From: CTSOIL-112 sp049291875 | Lineage (GTDB): Bacteria; Pseudomonadota; Gammaproteobacteria; Burkholderiales; Burkholderiaceae | Direction of reading: 5' to 3' | Length of the DNA: 64,000 bases | NCBI GenBank assembly: GCA_049291875.1 | Contig: JBATQE010000020.1 | Location: 1-64,000, forward strand | In this document: one piece after another, positions 43,583-52,933 of the stretch | Layout of the letters: every line of letters begins with the position of its first letter | Position numbering within the stretch: position 1 is the first letter of the stretch | Notes under the pieces: model-generated | Told to the model about the DNA's origin: nothing | Databases searched by the model: none | What the model saw: only the letters and a program-made list of their open reading frames with translations | Translations under genes and position numbers: made by a program

Positions 43583-45217
43583 TCAATATTCAGGACGGTA
43601 CAACAAGCTTTCGATCCACTGACGCACATTGGCCGGTCGCTCCACCGTCGCCATGCCTTGATCAAAAATGTATTGTGCCACATGCGTTGCGGCGGTCAAT
43701 TCCATCTCCAATACATTCTCGGTCGGCGGATAAAGCATCCCTTTGGCACGTTGTGTATCCATGACCTGATTCGCAATAGCTCGCGCGGTTTCGATGAACA
43801 TAGCATCGGTGATGCGTTTCGGGCGCGTGGCGTACACGGCCAAACTGGTCGCCGGGAAGATCAGGAAGTTGTTCGCCTGACCGGGGTGGTAGGTCTTGCC
43901 CTTATAGCTCACATCATCAAATTGTACGCCGGCGGCGAACAACACCCGTCCATCCGTCCATTGGTACGCTTGCTCGGCAGAACATTCGGCGTGATCCGTC
44001 GGGTTGGACAAGGCAAAAATAATCGGCCGCTCGTTCAAAGCCGCCATTTCCTTGACCACCGCCTCATTGAATGCGCCCGCTGTGGTGCTGACGCCGATGA
44101 GGATGGTCGGTTTGAAGTTTTTGACCACTTCGAGCAAATCCTTGCTCGGCTGATCGGCGTGGGCAAATGGTTTTTGCCATTCGTTCAAATCGGTGCGGCT
44201 GGATTCGACCAAACCATTGATGTCCACCAGACGAATGCGCTCCAGCGCCTGTTCGCGCGTGAGACCACCATCCAATTGCATCGCCGATGCGATCATACCG
44301 GCAATCCCCAAACCCGCCGACCCCGCACCGAGGAACAACACCCGCTGCTCCGACATTTTTTCTTGTTTGATTTGCAATGCCGTGGTCAAACCAGCCACCG
44401 CGATGGCGGAAGTGCCCTGAATATCATCGTTGTAGCACAAGATTTTCTCGCGGTAGCGCGCCAGCAGACGCATTGCGTCGGTGCCTTTCCAATCCTCAAA
44501 ATGCACGCACACGCCGGGGAAAACCTCATTGGCGGCAGCGACAAAAGCATCGGCAATCGCATCGACCTCATCCGGACTTGGCGGATCTTGACGCAGGCCA
44601 AGGTACATCGAATCGTTGCGCAGTTTTTCATTGGTCGTGCCAATGTCCAGCAAAACCGGCAGTAAATGACGCGGCGGTACGGCTGCGCACGCGGTGTACA
44701 ACTGCAATTTACCAATCGGAATACCCATGCCGTTGGCACCGATATCGCCCAAACCCAAAATGCGCCCACCGGTGGACACACAGATGAAACGCACCTCTTT
44801 TTCCGGCCAATTGCGCAGCACCTCGGCAAAGCGATCTTTCATATCGCGCGTCAGGTACATGCCGCGCGGACGGCGAAAAATATGGTCAAAATTCGTACAC
44901 GCATCCGCCACCGTGGGATCGTAGACAATCGGTACGAAACGCACGGGGTCGGACATAATGGTTTTGTAAAATAAGGTTTCATTGCGGTCGGCCAAACCGA
45001 TGAGGTAGACATAGCGCTCCAAATCATTCGGCTTCGCATCCAAATGACCCAGCACGCGTTGAAGCTGTTGATCTATGGTCTCGACAGAGACCGGCAGCAA
45101 ACCTTCCAAGCCATAACGCTGACGCTCCTCGGCGCTAAACGCAGTGCCTTTATTCAAAATCGGGTCGTCTAAACGTTGGTAACCAAGCTCTGAACAGCGA
45201 TCGGATTGTGTTGTCAT
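43583..45217 (-). CDS. maeA: NAD-type malic enzyme
   Basis: A 544-residue enzyme of the large (SfcA/MaeA) malic enzyme class that oxidatively decarboxylates malate to pyruvate. Motifs: LIGLADRNETLFYK, VYDPTVADACTNF, the signature FEDWKGTDAMRLLARYR with ILCYNDDIQGTSAIAVAG, and the nucleotide fold VLFLGAGSAGLGIAG. The start has an AAGGAGGA site. With the AEC carrier downstream it forms a malate-use unit. Along with pckG and aspA it suits growth on C4 acids and amino acids. NAD rather than NADP preference is assigned by class only. Confidence 0.94.
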   Translation of the reverse strand: MTTQSDRCSELGYQRLDDPILNKGTAFSAEERQRYGLEGLLPVSVETIDQQLQRVLGHLDAKPNDLERYVYLIGLADRNETLFYKTIMSDPVRFVPIVYDPTVADACTNFDHIFRRPRGMYLTRDMKDRFAEVLRNWPEKEVRFICVSTGGRILGLGDIGANGMGIPIGKLQLYTACAAVPPRHLLPVLLDIGTTNEKLRNDSMYLGLRQDPPSPDEVDAIADAFVAAANEVFPGVCVHFEDWKGTDAMRLLARYREKILCYNDDIQGTSAIAVAGLTTALQIKQEKMSEQRVLFLGAGSAGLGIAGMIASAMQLDGGLTREQALERIRLVDINGLVESSRTDLNEWQKPFAHADQPSKDLLEVVKNFKPTILIGVSTTAGAFNEAVVKEMAALNERPIIFALSNPTDHAECSAEQAYQWTDGRVLFAAGVQFDDVSYKGKTYHPGQANNFLIFPATSLAVYATRPKRITDAMFIETARAIANQVMDTQRAKGMLYPPTENVLEMELTAATHVAQYIFDQGMATVERPANVRQWIESLLYRPEY

Positions 45218-45505
45218 AGTAAATCCTCCTTATTTGATATGACTATGAAAATAACCGACCGATCAGAAACAACTACCGAGAGATGGGCTGGTTATGAATG
45301 AGTAAACCAAACAACTTTGATCAAAAGTATGCTTGGTTTTTCATCCTAAACCTACGCTCATCCAATATCAATACCCAAAACAATGGCGCACCAAAAAAGT
45401 GCACCATACCGCAAAATTCCTCAACAATAAGGGCTATTCACCTTCACCAAACACATACATCACGGACTGTTACATGCACCATCAAGTCCTCATTATTACA
45501 TAAAT

Positions 45506-45940
45506 TCATTGGATGAAATAACCACCCACTCGCCATGTACCATCGGCCTCATGTATCGACGTGAGCGTTTCAAGTGCCTTCGCTCGATTGGCAAAGCGAG
45601 TTTGGTATTGAATCACCACATATTCGCCTGCCGGCGCATTGGGCACAGGGGGCTTGTATTGCACCAACACGGGCTGGCGTGAAATGACGGCGCCCAGTGG
45701 CGCGCGTGCTTCGGCCACGGAGGCTTGCCATTGCGCGGACGTCACGGCTTTTTTAAACGACTGCGCCGCCTCTTGCCAAGATTTCGGATAATCACCTTGA
45801 TCCACACCAAGCAGCCATGTATGCGCGGCAGTTTGCGCCTTTTGAAACTCCGCCGCTTCATCGGCAAAAGCCATCGACGTGTGCGTCAGAGCCATCAACA
45901 CGCTGAAATTAAATAGTATTTGACGTAAATAAGTACGCAT
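45506..45940 (-). CDS. DUF4019 exported protein
   Basis: A 144-residue exported protein with a signal peptide (about 1-26, ending AFA-D) and a DUF4019 domain: WLLGVDQGDYPKSWQEAAQ, RAPLGAVISRQP, YVVIQYQTRFANRAKALETLT and a C-terminal GTWRVGGYFI. The fold is NTF2-like in related sets; function unknown. The start at 45940 has an AGGAG site. Stands alone between maeA and the gfa pseudogene. Confidence 0.87.
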   Translation of the reverse strand: MRTYLRQILFNFSVLMALTHTSMAFADEAAEFQKAQTAAHTWLLGVDQGDYPKSWQEAAQSFKKAVTSAQWQASVAEARAPLGAVISRQPVLVQYKPPVPNAPAGEYVVIQYQTRFANRAKALETLTSIHEADGTWRVGGYFIQ

Positions 45941-45986
45941 ATCCGCTCCTAAAAAGACGTTGCCCCATAAAATCCAAGCCCACCGA

Positions 45987-46399
45987 CTAAAACCAATAAT
46001 CCGCGACACAGCGTCCATCGCGCGGCAAATCCTCAAACGAATCCAGCCCGTCAAAATGATCGATCGGTAGGTGCGCGACCCACTCCGGCTCGGTTTGCCG
46101 TAAATTAACGGCCATGCGTCGTCGTCCGTCCTGCCCTGTTTCTATGGATCGCCAAAATGAAACGCCGCCACAGTCGGGGCAAAAATGAAATTCGATGGTT
46201 TGATCACCGCACACATACGCTTTGCTCTGCCCCGCCACGACGATGTTTTCCCCTTCGTAACCTAACCATACGCCCAAAGCACGCCGTAACGGCGACAGAC
46301 GGTGCAATTGCACGCGGTGGCGGACTCGGGGATGCCTTGATGTGTCCATGAAACAGCACCGCAGTGACAGTGACCTGAAATTATCTGAGGATCATTCAT
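45987..46399 (-). pseudogene. GFA-domain (glutathione-dependent formaldehyde-activating-like) protein, frameshifted by a 5-bp duplication
   Basis: From the ATG at 46399 the frame reads a normal GFA start (MNDPQIISGHCHCGAVSW, then CNCTVCRRYGVLWAYG) and hits TAG. The next frame continues GYEGENIVVAG, then FHFCPDCGG and a normal C-terminus to 45987. At the break the plus strand has TAACC twice in a row (46258-46262 and 46263-46267). Removing one copy restores WAYGYEGEN. All zinc cysteines (CHC, CxC-C, CPDC) survive in the two parts, so the loss is recent. The family binds zinc; most members have no proven formaldehyde role. Confidence 0.85.
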
Positions 46400-46430
46400 T
46401 GATACGCCTCCTATCGTTTGAATGATGGGT

Positions 46431-46763
46431 TTAAAGGTTCGCTAATTCCAATATTTCCTGCCCCATCAGGACACAATCGTCGCCCAAGGGATAGTAGATC
46501 AATCGCATGCGATACGTACCTTTGTACACATACCCGAACACTTCAAACACTTTGAACTTCTGCTTTTTATTGATGGGATTGATGATGGATGGCAACTCTG
46601 TCGCATCAGTCGATACTTCTGCCCGTGAATCGCCATCCGAATGAAAATTCAATAATTTTTTAGCTTGACCAACCGCATCAGCAGCACACTGTGTCGCCGC
46701 AAACGTTTGTGTGGATAACGTCAACACACACACTGCCACGATGGCTTTCAAGCCCCTTTTCAT
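46431..46763 (-). CDS. Small exported protein of unknown function
   Basis: A 110-residue protein with a signal peptide (about 1-22, ending TFA-A) and two Cys (ATQCAADAV and DDCVLMG) that could form one disulphide. The rest is beta-rich (KFKVFEVFGYVYKGTYRMRLIYYPLG). I do not recognise the family. The start at 46763 follows AAAAGGAAAA. Its neighbours give no functional clue. Confidence 0.65.
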   Translation of the reverse strand: MKRGLKAIVAVCVLTLSTQTFAATQCAADAVGQAKKLLNFHSDGDSRAEVSTDATELPSIINPINKKQKFKVFEVFGYVYKGTYRMRLIYYPLGDDCVLMGQEILELANL

Positions 46764-46920
46764 TCTTTTTCCTTTAAAAGCGTGTGATCGCATCTATCAT
46801 CGCCTCCATTCCGACAAAAGCGCTATTGACTCATGAGCATCGCCCAACTTCAGCGGACACTTGCCATTTTGTTGCGATTCATTTTAATCCCACCATTGTA
46901 AAATGGCAAATAGCGCGCTC

Positions 46921-47229
46921 TCACAGCGCCGCCAAACCCCAATGTCTGCGCGCCTGATTGCAGCGCTCGTCACCCGCAGCGAACTCGCGGCAGGGCGTGG
47001 CGCGTTGTTCATAAATGGTGCAGCCGACCGTTTGCCCAACCGCTCCTGACAACGCAATGCAGCGGCGATTGACTTGGTTCGTGCCACGCATGGCGACATA
47101 GTGGTAATTGAGCGGTTCGGTTAGCGATTCGGGTACGGTTCCGTTCGGGTGCGCGGTGGTTTGCCCCCAGTAGAATGACACGCGGAAATAGGCGCAGCAC
47201 GCACCGCAGTTCAGGCATGGATTGCTCAT
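46921..47229 (-). CDS. YkgJ-type cysteine-cluster protein
   Basis: A 102-residue protein with the CxxCxxCC pattern at the N-terminus (MSNPCLNCGACC) and a later Cys pair (GCTIYEQRATPCREF), the YkgJ/UPF0153 zinc- or iron-binding signature. Function unproven. Lies on the minus strand upstream of, and divergent from, hemB with about 400 bases between them. Confidence 0.87.
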   Translation of the reverse strand: MSNPCLNCGACCAYFRVSFYWGQTTAHPNGTVPESLTEPLNYHYVAMRGTNQVNRRCIALSGAVGQTVGCTIYEQRATPCREFAAGDERCNQARRHWGLAAL

Positions 47230-47625
47230 TTTTTAACTCGTCACATGAATTTCATGGGAAAACGCGGAATAAGTTTGCTTCTCAGCTCAAGCATTGATAT
47301 AGGCAAGCACACTTGAACGCATTCGCATTTTTAACATTTTGATTTTGTTCAAATTTTGTCAGGGTTTCCCTGACAAAATTTCCAATGCTCAGCACGGAAA
47401 AAGTAGGGGTTTACTTTTTCCGTATTTTCATGGGTTTTTTGCGGGCAAAATTATACAATACGTGCGTCGCCATCTATTGTTTTGTCTCGCTTTGTTTAAC
47501 CGTGCTCAATGTCGGTTCCTCCCGATGCTTTTTTTGCCATTGCACCAAAATAGGGAGTACAATTTAGACGGTGATTTCTGCTGTGTTTTTTCTGTAATCA
47601 CCCTTATTTTTACTGTCATTTGCCC
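47230..47625. promoter_or_regulatory. hemB upstream region with two strong hairpins and a candidate promoter
   Basis: About 400 bases without a gene. AAATTTTGTCAGGG - TTT - CCCTGACAAAATTT at 47351-47381 is a perfect 14-bp hairpin. A second hairpin at 47394-47423 belongs to the ACGGAA repeat family. A sigma-70-like promoter TTGCCA (47534) - 18 bases - TACAAT (47558) reads towards hemB, about 60 bases before its start. Confidence 0.5.
47394..47423. repeat. Palindromic dispersed repeat copy (ACGGAAAAAGTA hairpin)
   Basis: ACGGAAAAAGTA - GGGGTT - TACTTTTTCCGT, 12-bp perfect arms. The core (GGAAAAAGTAGGG, then TTTACTTTT) recurs inverted at 52934-52976, and the outer ACGGAA resembles the element at 16598. 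Confidence 0.65.
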
Positions 47626-48636
47626 ATGAGTTCATTTAATTTTCCTAATCGCACGTTTCCTCAAACCCGTCTGCGCCGTATGCGTCGCGATGCGTTTTCG
47701 CGCAATCTGATGCGTGAGCATACCTTGACCGCGCATGATTTGATTTATCCGGTGTTTGTGACGGAGGGGGAAAAGCTGCGCACGGCGATTCCGAGTATGC
47801 CGAATCAGTTTCGCTTGTCTTTGGATGAGTTGCTGCCGGTGGCGGAGCGTGCGGTGGGTTTAGGTATTCCGGCGCTGGCGCTGTTTCCGGTGATTGAGGC
47901 GCACAAAAAAACCTTGGATGGCCGTGAGGCGTTCAATCCCGATGGATTGATCCCGCGCGTGGTGCGCGAGTTGAAAAAGCGCTTTCCCGAGCTGGGCATC
48001 ATCACCGATGGCGCGCTGGATCCGTATACCTCGCATGGTCAGGATGGTTTGATTGATGAAGCCGGTTATGTATTGAACGACGCGACGGCCGAGGTTTTGG
48101 TACAGCAGTCTTTGTGCAATGCGCAGGCAGGCGCGGATGTGATCGCGCCGTCGGACATGATGGACGGGCGCATTGGCGAGATTCGCCGTGCATTGGAAGC
48201 GCACGATTTTCAATTGACCAAAATCATGTCGTATGCGGCGAAGTATGCCTCGCATTTTTATGGGCCGTTCCGCGACGCGGTTGGTTCGGCGGGCAATTTG
48301 GGCAAGGCGGATAAAAAAACGTATCAAATGGATCCGGCGAATGTGAATGAGGCTTTACACGAAGTCGGCATGGATTTGGCCGAAGGCGCCGATATGGTAA
48401 TGGTGAAGCCGGGTATGCCGTATTTGGATGTGATTCGCGCGGTGAAGGAGACGTTTCAAGCGCCGACCTTCGCTTATCAGGTCAGCGGCGAATACGCAAT
48501 GCTGTGCGCGGCGGCACAAAACGGCTGGTTGGATTTGGATCGTTGTATGTTGGAATCATTGGTGGCGTTCAAACGCGCCGGTGCAGATGGTATTTTGACG
48601 TATTTTGCGCTGGAGGCCGCTGAACTGCTCCGTTGA
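47626..48636 (+). CDS. hemB: Delta-aminolevulinic acid dehydratase (porphobilinogen synthase)
   Basis: A 336-residue enzyme condensing two 5-aminolevulinate molecules in haem synthesis. Schiff-base lysines appear in SYAAKYAS and MVKPGMPYLD. The metal region reads TDGALDPYTSHGQDG: the three zinc cysteines of the E. coli enzyme are absent and Asp/Ala replace them, marking the zinc-independent, Mg/K-type class. The start at 47626 is preferred over a TTG two codons upstream. aspA follows 25 bases later in the same direction. Confidence 0.96.
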   Translation: MSSFNFPNRTFPQTRLRRMRRDAFSRNLMREHTLTAHDLIYPVFVTEGEKLRTAIPSMPNQFRLSLDELLPVAERAVGLGIPALALFPVIEAHKKTLDGREAFNPDGLIPRVVRELKKRFPELGIITDGALDPYTSHGQDGLIDEAGYVLNDATAEVLVQQSLCNAQAGADVIAPSDMMDGRIGEIRRALEAHDFQLTKIMSYAAKYASHFYGPFRDAVGSAGNLGKADKKTYQMDPANVNEALHEVGMDLAEGADMVMVKPGMPYLDVIRAVKETFQAPTFAYQVSGEYAMLCAAAQNGWLDLDRCMLESLVAFKRAGADGILTYFALEAAELLR

Positions 48637-48661
48637 TATTTTTATAAAAAAGGAGTGAATC

Positions 48662-50068
48662 ATGGTCACACGGAAAGAAACAGATTTTTTGGGCGAACGC
48701 GAGTTGGACGATACGCAGTATTACGGCGTGCAAACCCTGCGCGGTATTGAAAACTTCCACATCACCGGCGTGCCGGTCTCAAACGAGCCGTACCTCATCG
48801 CCGCATTCGGCTATGTGAAAAAAGCCGCGGCAATGGCGAACCACGAATTGGGCGTGTTGCCGAGCGAGATTTATCCGGCGATTTTAAAGGCGTGCGACCG
48901 ACTGATTGACGGTCAATACTTAGATCAATTTCCGACCGACATGATTCAAGGTGGCGCGGGCACATCGACCAATATGAACGTGAATGAGGTGTTGGCAAAC
49001 GTCGCGCTCGAAATCATGGGGCATCCGAAAGGCGCCTACCACATCATCAGCCCGAACGACCACATCAATTGCGCTCAATCTACCAATGACGCCTATCCGA
49101 CCGCATTCCGCGTGGCGCTGATTCACCGCATGAAAGACTACCGCCAAATCGTGCTCAATCTGGTGGATGCCTTCCACAGCAAAGGCGAGGAGTTCTCCGG
49201 CGTGCTGAAAATGGGACGCACACATTTGCAAGACGCCGTACCCATGAGTATGGGCGCCGAATTCAAAGGCTTTGGCAACAACCTGCTCGAAGAAATTGAC
49301 CGCATTGACGCTTCCACCCGCCTGCTCACCGAAGTGAACATGGGTGCAACCGCCATCGGTACATCAGTCAACGCACCGACCGGCTATCCTGAATTGGTCG
49401 TACGCTACCTGTCCGAATTGACCGGCATAGATTTACGCCTCTCGCCCGATTTGGTCGAAGCGACTTCCGACACCGGCGCGTATGTGCAATTGTCCGCGAC
49501 CATCAAGCGTACCGCCGTCAAATTATCCAAAATTTGTAACGACTTGCGTTTGCTCGCCAGCGGCCCGCGCACCGGTCTGAACGAAATCAATTTGCCGCAG
49601 TTGCAACCCGGTTCGTCCATCATGCCGGGCAAGGTCAATCCGGTCATCCCAGAAGTAGTCAATCAGGCCGCCTTCTACGTCATCGGTAACGACGTAACCG
49701 TCACACTCGCCGCCTCCGCCGGCCAGTTGCAATTGAACGTGATGGAGCCGGTACTGGGCTACGCGCTGTTCAGCTCAATCAAAGCGATGGGCAACGCGAT
49801 TATCGCTCTGCGCGAAAAATGCGTCCTCGGCATCACCGCGAACACCGACCGCACACGCGACATGGTCTTGTCCAGCTTGGGCATCGTGACCCTGCTCAAC
49901 CCAATTTTGGGCTACAAAAAATGCGCGGAAATCGCACGCGAGGGCTATCAGCAAAACAAATCCATCCACCAAATCGTGGTGCTGGAACAAAAACTGCTCA
50001 CGCAAGCGCGTTGGGACGAACTGTTCTGCTTTGAAAACCTCATCCACCCGCATTTTCAAAATGCTTGA
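48662..50068 (+). CDS. aspA: Aspartate ammonia-lyase
   Basis: A 468-residue member of the fumarase/aspartase superfamily that reversibly converts aspartate to fumarate and ammonia. The signature GSSIMPGKVNPVIPEV contains the catalytic serine loop; QGGAGTSTNMNVNEVLAN and GRTHLQDAVPMSMG are also typical of aspartase rather than fumarase. Start supported by AAAAAGGAG. Follows hemB by 25 bases. A strong terminator ends the gene. With maeA and pckG it feeds C4 acids into central metabolism. Confidence 0.95.
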   Translation: MVTRKETDFLGERELDDTQYYGVQTLRGIENFHITGVPVSNEPYLIAAFGYVKKAAAMANHELGVLPSEIYPAILKACDRLIDGQYLDQFPTDMIQGGAGTSTNMNVNEVLANVALEIMGHPKGAYHIISPNDHINCAQSTNDAYPTAFRVALIHRMKDYRQIVLNLVDAFHSKGEEFSGVLKMGRTHLQDAVPMSMGAEFKGFGNNLLEEIDRIDASTRLLTEVNMGATAIGTSVNAPTGYPELVVRYLSELTGIDLRLSPDLVEATSDTGAYVQLSATIKRTAVKLSKICNDLRLLASGPRTGLNEINLPQLQPGSSIMPGKVNPVIPEVVNQAAFYVIGNDVTVTLAASAGQLQLNVMEPVLGYALFSSIKAMGNAIIALREKCVLGITANTDRTRDMVLSSLGIVTLLNPILGYKKCAEIAREGYQQNKSIHQIVVLEQKLLTQARWDELFCFENLIHPHFQNA

Positions 50069-50105
50069 TGAACCCGGTTGGCTTCAGCAAAAATCGGTAA
50101 AATAA

Positions 50106-50166
50106 CAAAAAAGCCTCATTCCCGCCATTTTCATTGATCCGAAAATGGCGGGAATACGCTTTTTAT
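50106..50166 (+). terminator. Long terminator hairpin after aspA
   Basis: ATTCCCGCCATTTTC (50118-50132) and GAAAATGGCGGGAAT (50141-50155) form a perfect 15-bp stem, extended by AAAAAAGC / GCTTTTT on the outside. Confidence 0.88.
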
Positions 50167-50225
50167 ACCAACGGTGCGCTACAATCACGCGCACAACACC
50201 CGCTCAAAATCAATCGCCGCCCAAC

Positions 50226-51419
50226 ATGAACGCCTACTATTTCCACACACAAGCCAACGGCACATACACCATCAGCACCACCCGTTCGGAACAATGGCAC
50301 GCAGCCGGCGGCTTTGTTTGGTTGGACTACCACCATTCCGAAGTGGCGCTGGATGAGGAACATTGGCAAGCCGCCGTACAATCAATCACCGCTATCCCGA
50401 TTGACGACTACCACGTCTCCGACATCATGAATTTACAACATCCGTCCGCGTTCGATTTAACGGATGACTACGATTTTCTGATTTTTCGCAAACTGGTTTT
50501 ACCGGAACAACTGCGTCAAGCCGCCCATCAAAATATCGAGCCAAAAAGTGCCTTTTCGCCCGATAAAATCAACACATCACCGGTCAGCTTCATTCTCACC
50601 GACCATGCGATTGTCACCGTGCGCACCGAACACAGCCCCGTGTTTGCGCAGATGCATCAGCGGCTGAACACCTTCATGCAAAGCCACGCCGAAGGCATGA
50701 GCAAAGAAAGCAACCCAAAAGCCAAGCGAGTACCCACTTCGCCGCTCGACCTTTGTTTAAAGCTCTTAAATGCACTGATTGACCAATACCTCGATATGCG
50801 CGCGCCGCTGACCGAACAGATTCAAAGCTGGCAAACCGAACTGTTGCAAGGCAACCACCGTTTCTCACAATGGGCGCAATTGCTCAACGAAAGCGTCGCT
50901 CTGCAACAATTGGAAAATCTGTGCGAAGAGCAAATCGACGCACTGCAAGAGCTGCGCGACAACTTCATCGAAGATCAGGTAGATGATGACAGTGCGAGCG
51001 ACGGCGCACGTCCGTTGATTCAACCGCAGGGACAACGGCGCGATATCATGCTGGTGCGCATCAAGGATTTATTGGAGCACGCCGAGCGCGTGCAGCGCCA
51101 CACCGTGCGCCTGCAAGCCTCATTGCAATCGGCGATTGATCTGCATTTTTCCGCCTCCTCCAACCAAACCAACGAAACCATGCGTTTTTTAGCGATTGTC
51201 ACCACGATTTTTGCGCCACTCACCCTGTTATCAGGCTTGTACGGTATGAATTTCGACATCATGCCCGGACTGCACAATAAAAACGGCTTTTGGCTGATGC
51301 TCGGCGTGATGGTGCTGACCACGCTCGGTCTGCTGTACTATTTCCGCCGCCGCAGCCTCGTCGGACGTGGGGAAAAAAGCATCGCACAACTGCTGTCGCA
51401 ACAAAATGATTCCGATTAA
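50226..51419 (+). CDS. CorA-family divalent/metal ion transporter
   Basis: A 397-residue protein with a large soluble N-terminal domain rich in helices (with a long helix about 270-335) and two C-terminal membrane spans. The GMN signature is present in SGLYGMNFDIMPG between them. CorA proteins carry Mg2+, Co2+ or Zn2+ as pentamers. A CorA/ZntB distinction cannot be made. The start at 50226 gives the natural N-terminus; an upstream start adds residues with no support. Transcribed alone after the aspA terminator. Confidence 0.87.
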   Translation: MNAYYFHTQANGTYTISTTRSEQWHAAGGFVWLDYHHSEVALDEEHWQAAVQSITAIPIDDYHVSDIMNLQHPSAFDLTDDYDFLIFRKLVLPEQLRQAAHQNIEPKSAFSPDKINTSPVSFILTDHAIVTVRTEHSPVFAQMHQRLNTFMQSHAEGMSKESNPKAKRVPTSPLDLCLKLLNALIDQYLDMRAPLTEQIQSWQTELLQGNHRFSQWAQLLNESVALQQLENLCEEQIDALQELRDNFIEDQVDDDSASDGARPLIQPQGQRRDIMLVRIKDLLEHAERVQRHTVRLQASLQSAIDLHFSASSNQTNETMRFLAIVTTIFAPLTLLSGLYGMNFDIMPGLHNKNGFWLMLGVMVLTTLGLLYYFRRRSLVGRGEKSIAQLLSQQNDSD

Positions 51420-51442
51420 GGAAGCACGGAATAACCCAAACC
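51420..51442 (+). repeat. Half copy of the ACGGAA palindromic repeat
   Basis: GGAAGCACGGAATAACCC and the following AAACC match the left half of the element at 16596-16618 with one change; the right arm is missing. It begins right at the corA stop codon. Confidence 0.6.
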
Positions 51443-51566
51443 GAATCCAATCCAACCATCGGCATATCAGCCCCCTGTCACTTGACCGGCTCGGCGCTAC
51501 TGACTACAATCGCCGCCAATTCGTATGCACGGTATACACGACAAGCAAATAGCACAAGGAGACCGC

Positions 51567-52277
51567 ATGAACAAAATCTACCCCAGCGCCAGCGCCGCCC
51601 TCGCCGACATCGTGCGCGACGGCCAGACCTTCGCCGTCGGCGGCTTTGGTCTGTGCGGGATTCCCGAGGCGCTGATCGCGGCTTTGCGCGATACCGGCGT
51701 GCAACAGTTGACCTGCATTTCCAACAACGCGGGCGTGGACGGTTTTGGGCTGGGGTTATTGCTCGAATCGCGCCAGATCAAAAAAATGATTTCCTCTTAT
51801 GTCGGGGAAAACAAAGAATTCGAACGCCAGTACCTCGCCGGTGAATTGGAATTGGAGTTCGTGCCACAAGGCACGCTGGCCGAGAAACTGCGCGCAGGCG
51901 GCGCGGGCATCCCCGCTTTTTTCACCAAAACCGGTGTCGGTACGCTGGTCGCCGAAGGCAAAGAAACCCGTGATTTTGATGGTGAAACCTACCTGATGGA
52001 ACGCGCGCTCACTGCAGATGTGGCGTTGATTAAGGCGTGGAAAGCCGACCAATCGGGCAATCTGATTTACCGCCGCACCGCCCGCAATTTCAATCCAATG
52101 GCGGCAACCGCAGGCAAAATCACCGTGGTAGAAGTCGAAGAAATCGTTGAAAATGGCACGTTTGATCCCGACCAAGTGCACACGCCGGGGATATTCATTG
52201 ACCGCATCGTGCTCAACGCGCATCCCGAAAAGCGGATCGAGCAACGCACATTACGCACATTGCGCACAGAATCATAA
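51567..52277 (+). CDS. scoA: 3-oxoacid CoA-transferase subunit A
   Basis: A 236-residue alpha subunit of succinyl-CoA:3-ketoacid CoA-transferase, which moves CoA from succinyl-CoA to acetoacetate. Family pattern: GQTFAVGGFGLCGIPEALI, TCISNNAGVDGFGLG, GGAGIPAFFTKTGVGT and NFNPMAATAGKITVVEVEE. The start at 51567 has an AAGGAG site. Followed by scoB after 10 bases. Acetoacetate is an end product of the tyrosine pathway encoded just downstream, so scoAB completes it. Confidence 0.95.
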   Translation: MNKIYPSASAALADIVRDGQTFAVGGFGLCGIPEALIAALRDTGVQQLTCISNNAGVDGFGLGLLLESRQIKKMISSYVGENKEFERQYLAGELELEFVPQGTLAEKLRAGGAGIPAFFTKTGVGTLVAEGKETRDFDGETYLMERALTADVALIKAWKADQSGNLIYRRTARNFNPMAATAGKITVVEVEEIVENGTFDPDQVHTPGIFIDRIVLNAHPEKRIEQRTLRTLRTES

Positions 52278-52287
52278 GGGGAATCGC

Positions 52288-52932
52288 ATGGCTTGGAACA
52301 AAGATCAAATGGCCGAACGCGCCGCGCAAGAGTTGCAAGACGGCTTTTACGTCAACCTTGGCATTGGCCTGCCCACATGGGTGGCGAACTATGTCGGTAG
52401 CGACAAAGAGGTGTGGCTCCAGTCCGAAAACGGATTGCTCGGTATTGGCCCATTTCCCACAGAGGATGAACTTGATGCCGACCTCATCAACGCGGGCAAA
52501 CAAACCATCACCACACTCCCGGGTTCCTCGATTTTTTCGTCTGCGGATTCGTTCGCCATGATTCGCGGCGGTCACGTTGACCTATCGATTTTAGGCGCGA
52601 TGCAAGTCTCGGCGAACGGCGATTTGGCCAACTGGATGATTCCCGGGGCGCGGGTCAAGGGCATGGGCGGCGCAATGGATCTGGTCGCTGGCGTCAAACG
52701 CGTGATTATTCTGATGGAGCACACCGCCAAGAAAAAAGACGGTTCCGGCGAAGAATTCAAAATTTTGCCCGAATGCACCCTGCCACTGACCGGTGTGCGT
52801 GTGGTGGATCGCATCATCACCGATTTGGGCGTGTTTGATGTAACCGAACGCGGCATCGCCGTCGTCGAGCTTGCGCCTGAGGTCAGCCTCGAATACGCGC
52901 AAAGCAAAACCGGTGTGCCATTGATTAGCTAA
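52288..52932 (+). CDS. scoB: 3-oxoacid CoA-transferase subunit B
   Basis: A 214-residue beta subunit with the catalytic glutamate Glu47 in LQSENGLLGIGP; GGHVDLSILGAMQVS and PGARVKGMGGAMDLV are family-typical. Forms the active enzyme with scoA. Start supported by AAGGGGAAT. Ends at an ACGGAA-type palindrome. The downstream neighbour is the AsnC-type regulator on the other strand. Confidence 0.95.
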   Translation: MAWNKDQMAERAAQELQDGFYVNLGIGLPTWVANYVGSDKEVWLQSENGLLGIGPFPTEDELDADLINAGKQTITTLPGSSIFSSADSFAMIRGGHVDLSILGAMQVSANGDLANWMIPGARVKGMGGAMDLVAGVKRVIILMEHTAKKKDGSGEEFKILPECTLPLTGVRVVDRIITDLGVFDVTERGIAVVELAPEVSLEYAQSKTGVPLIS

Positions 52933-52933
52933 G

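Noticed and set aside
45298..45516. 72-codon plus-strand ORF upstream of the malic enzyme
   Set aside because: No ribosome site, unusual composition, and it lies in the AT-rich promoter side of maeA; not credible as a gene.
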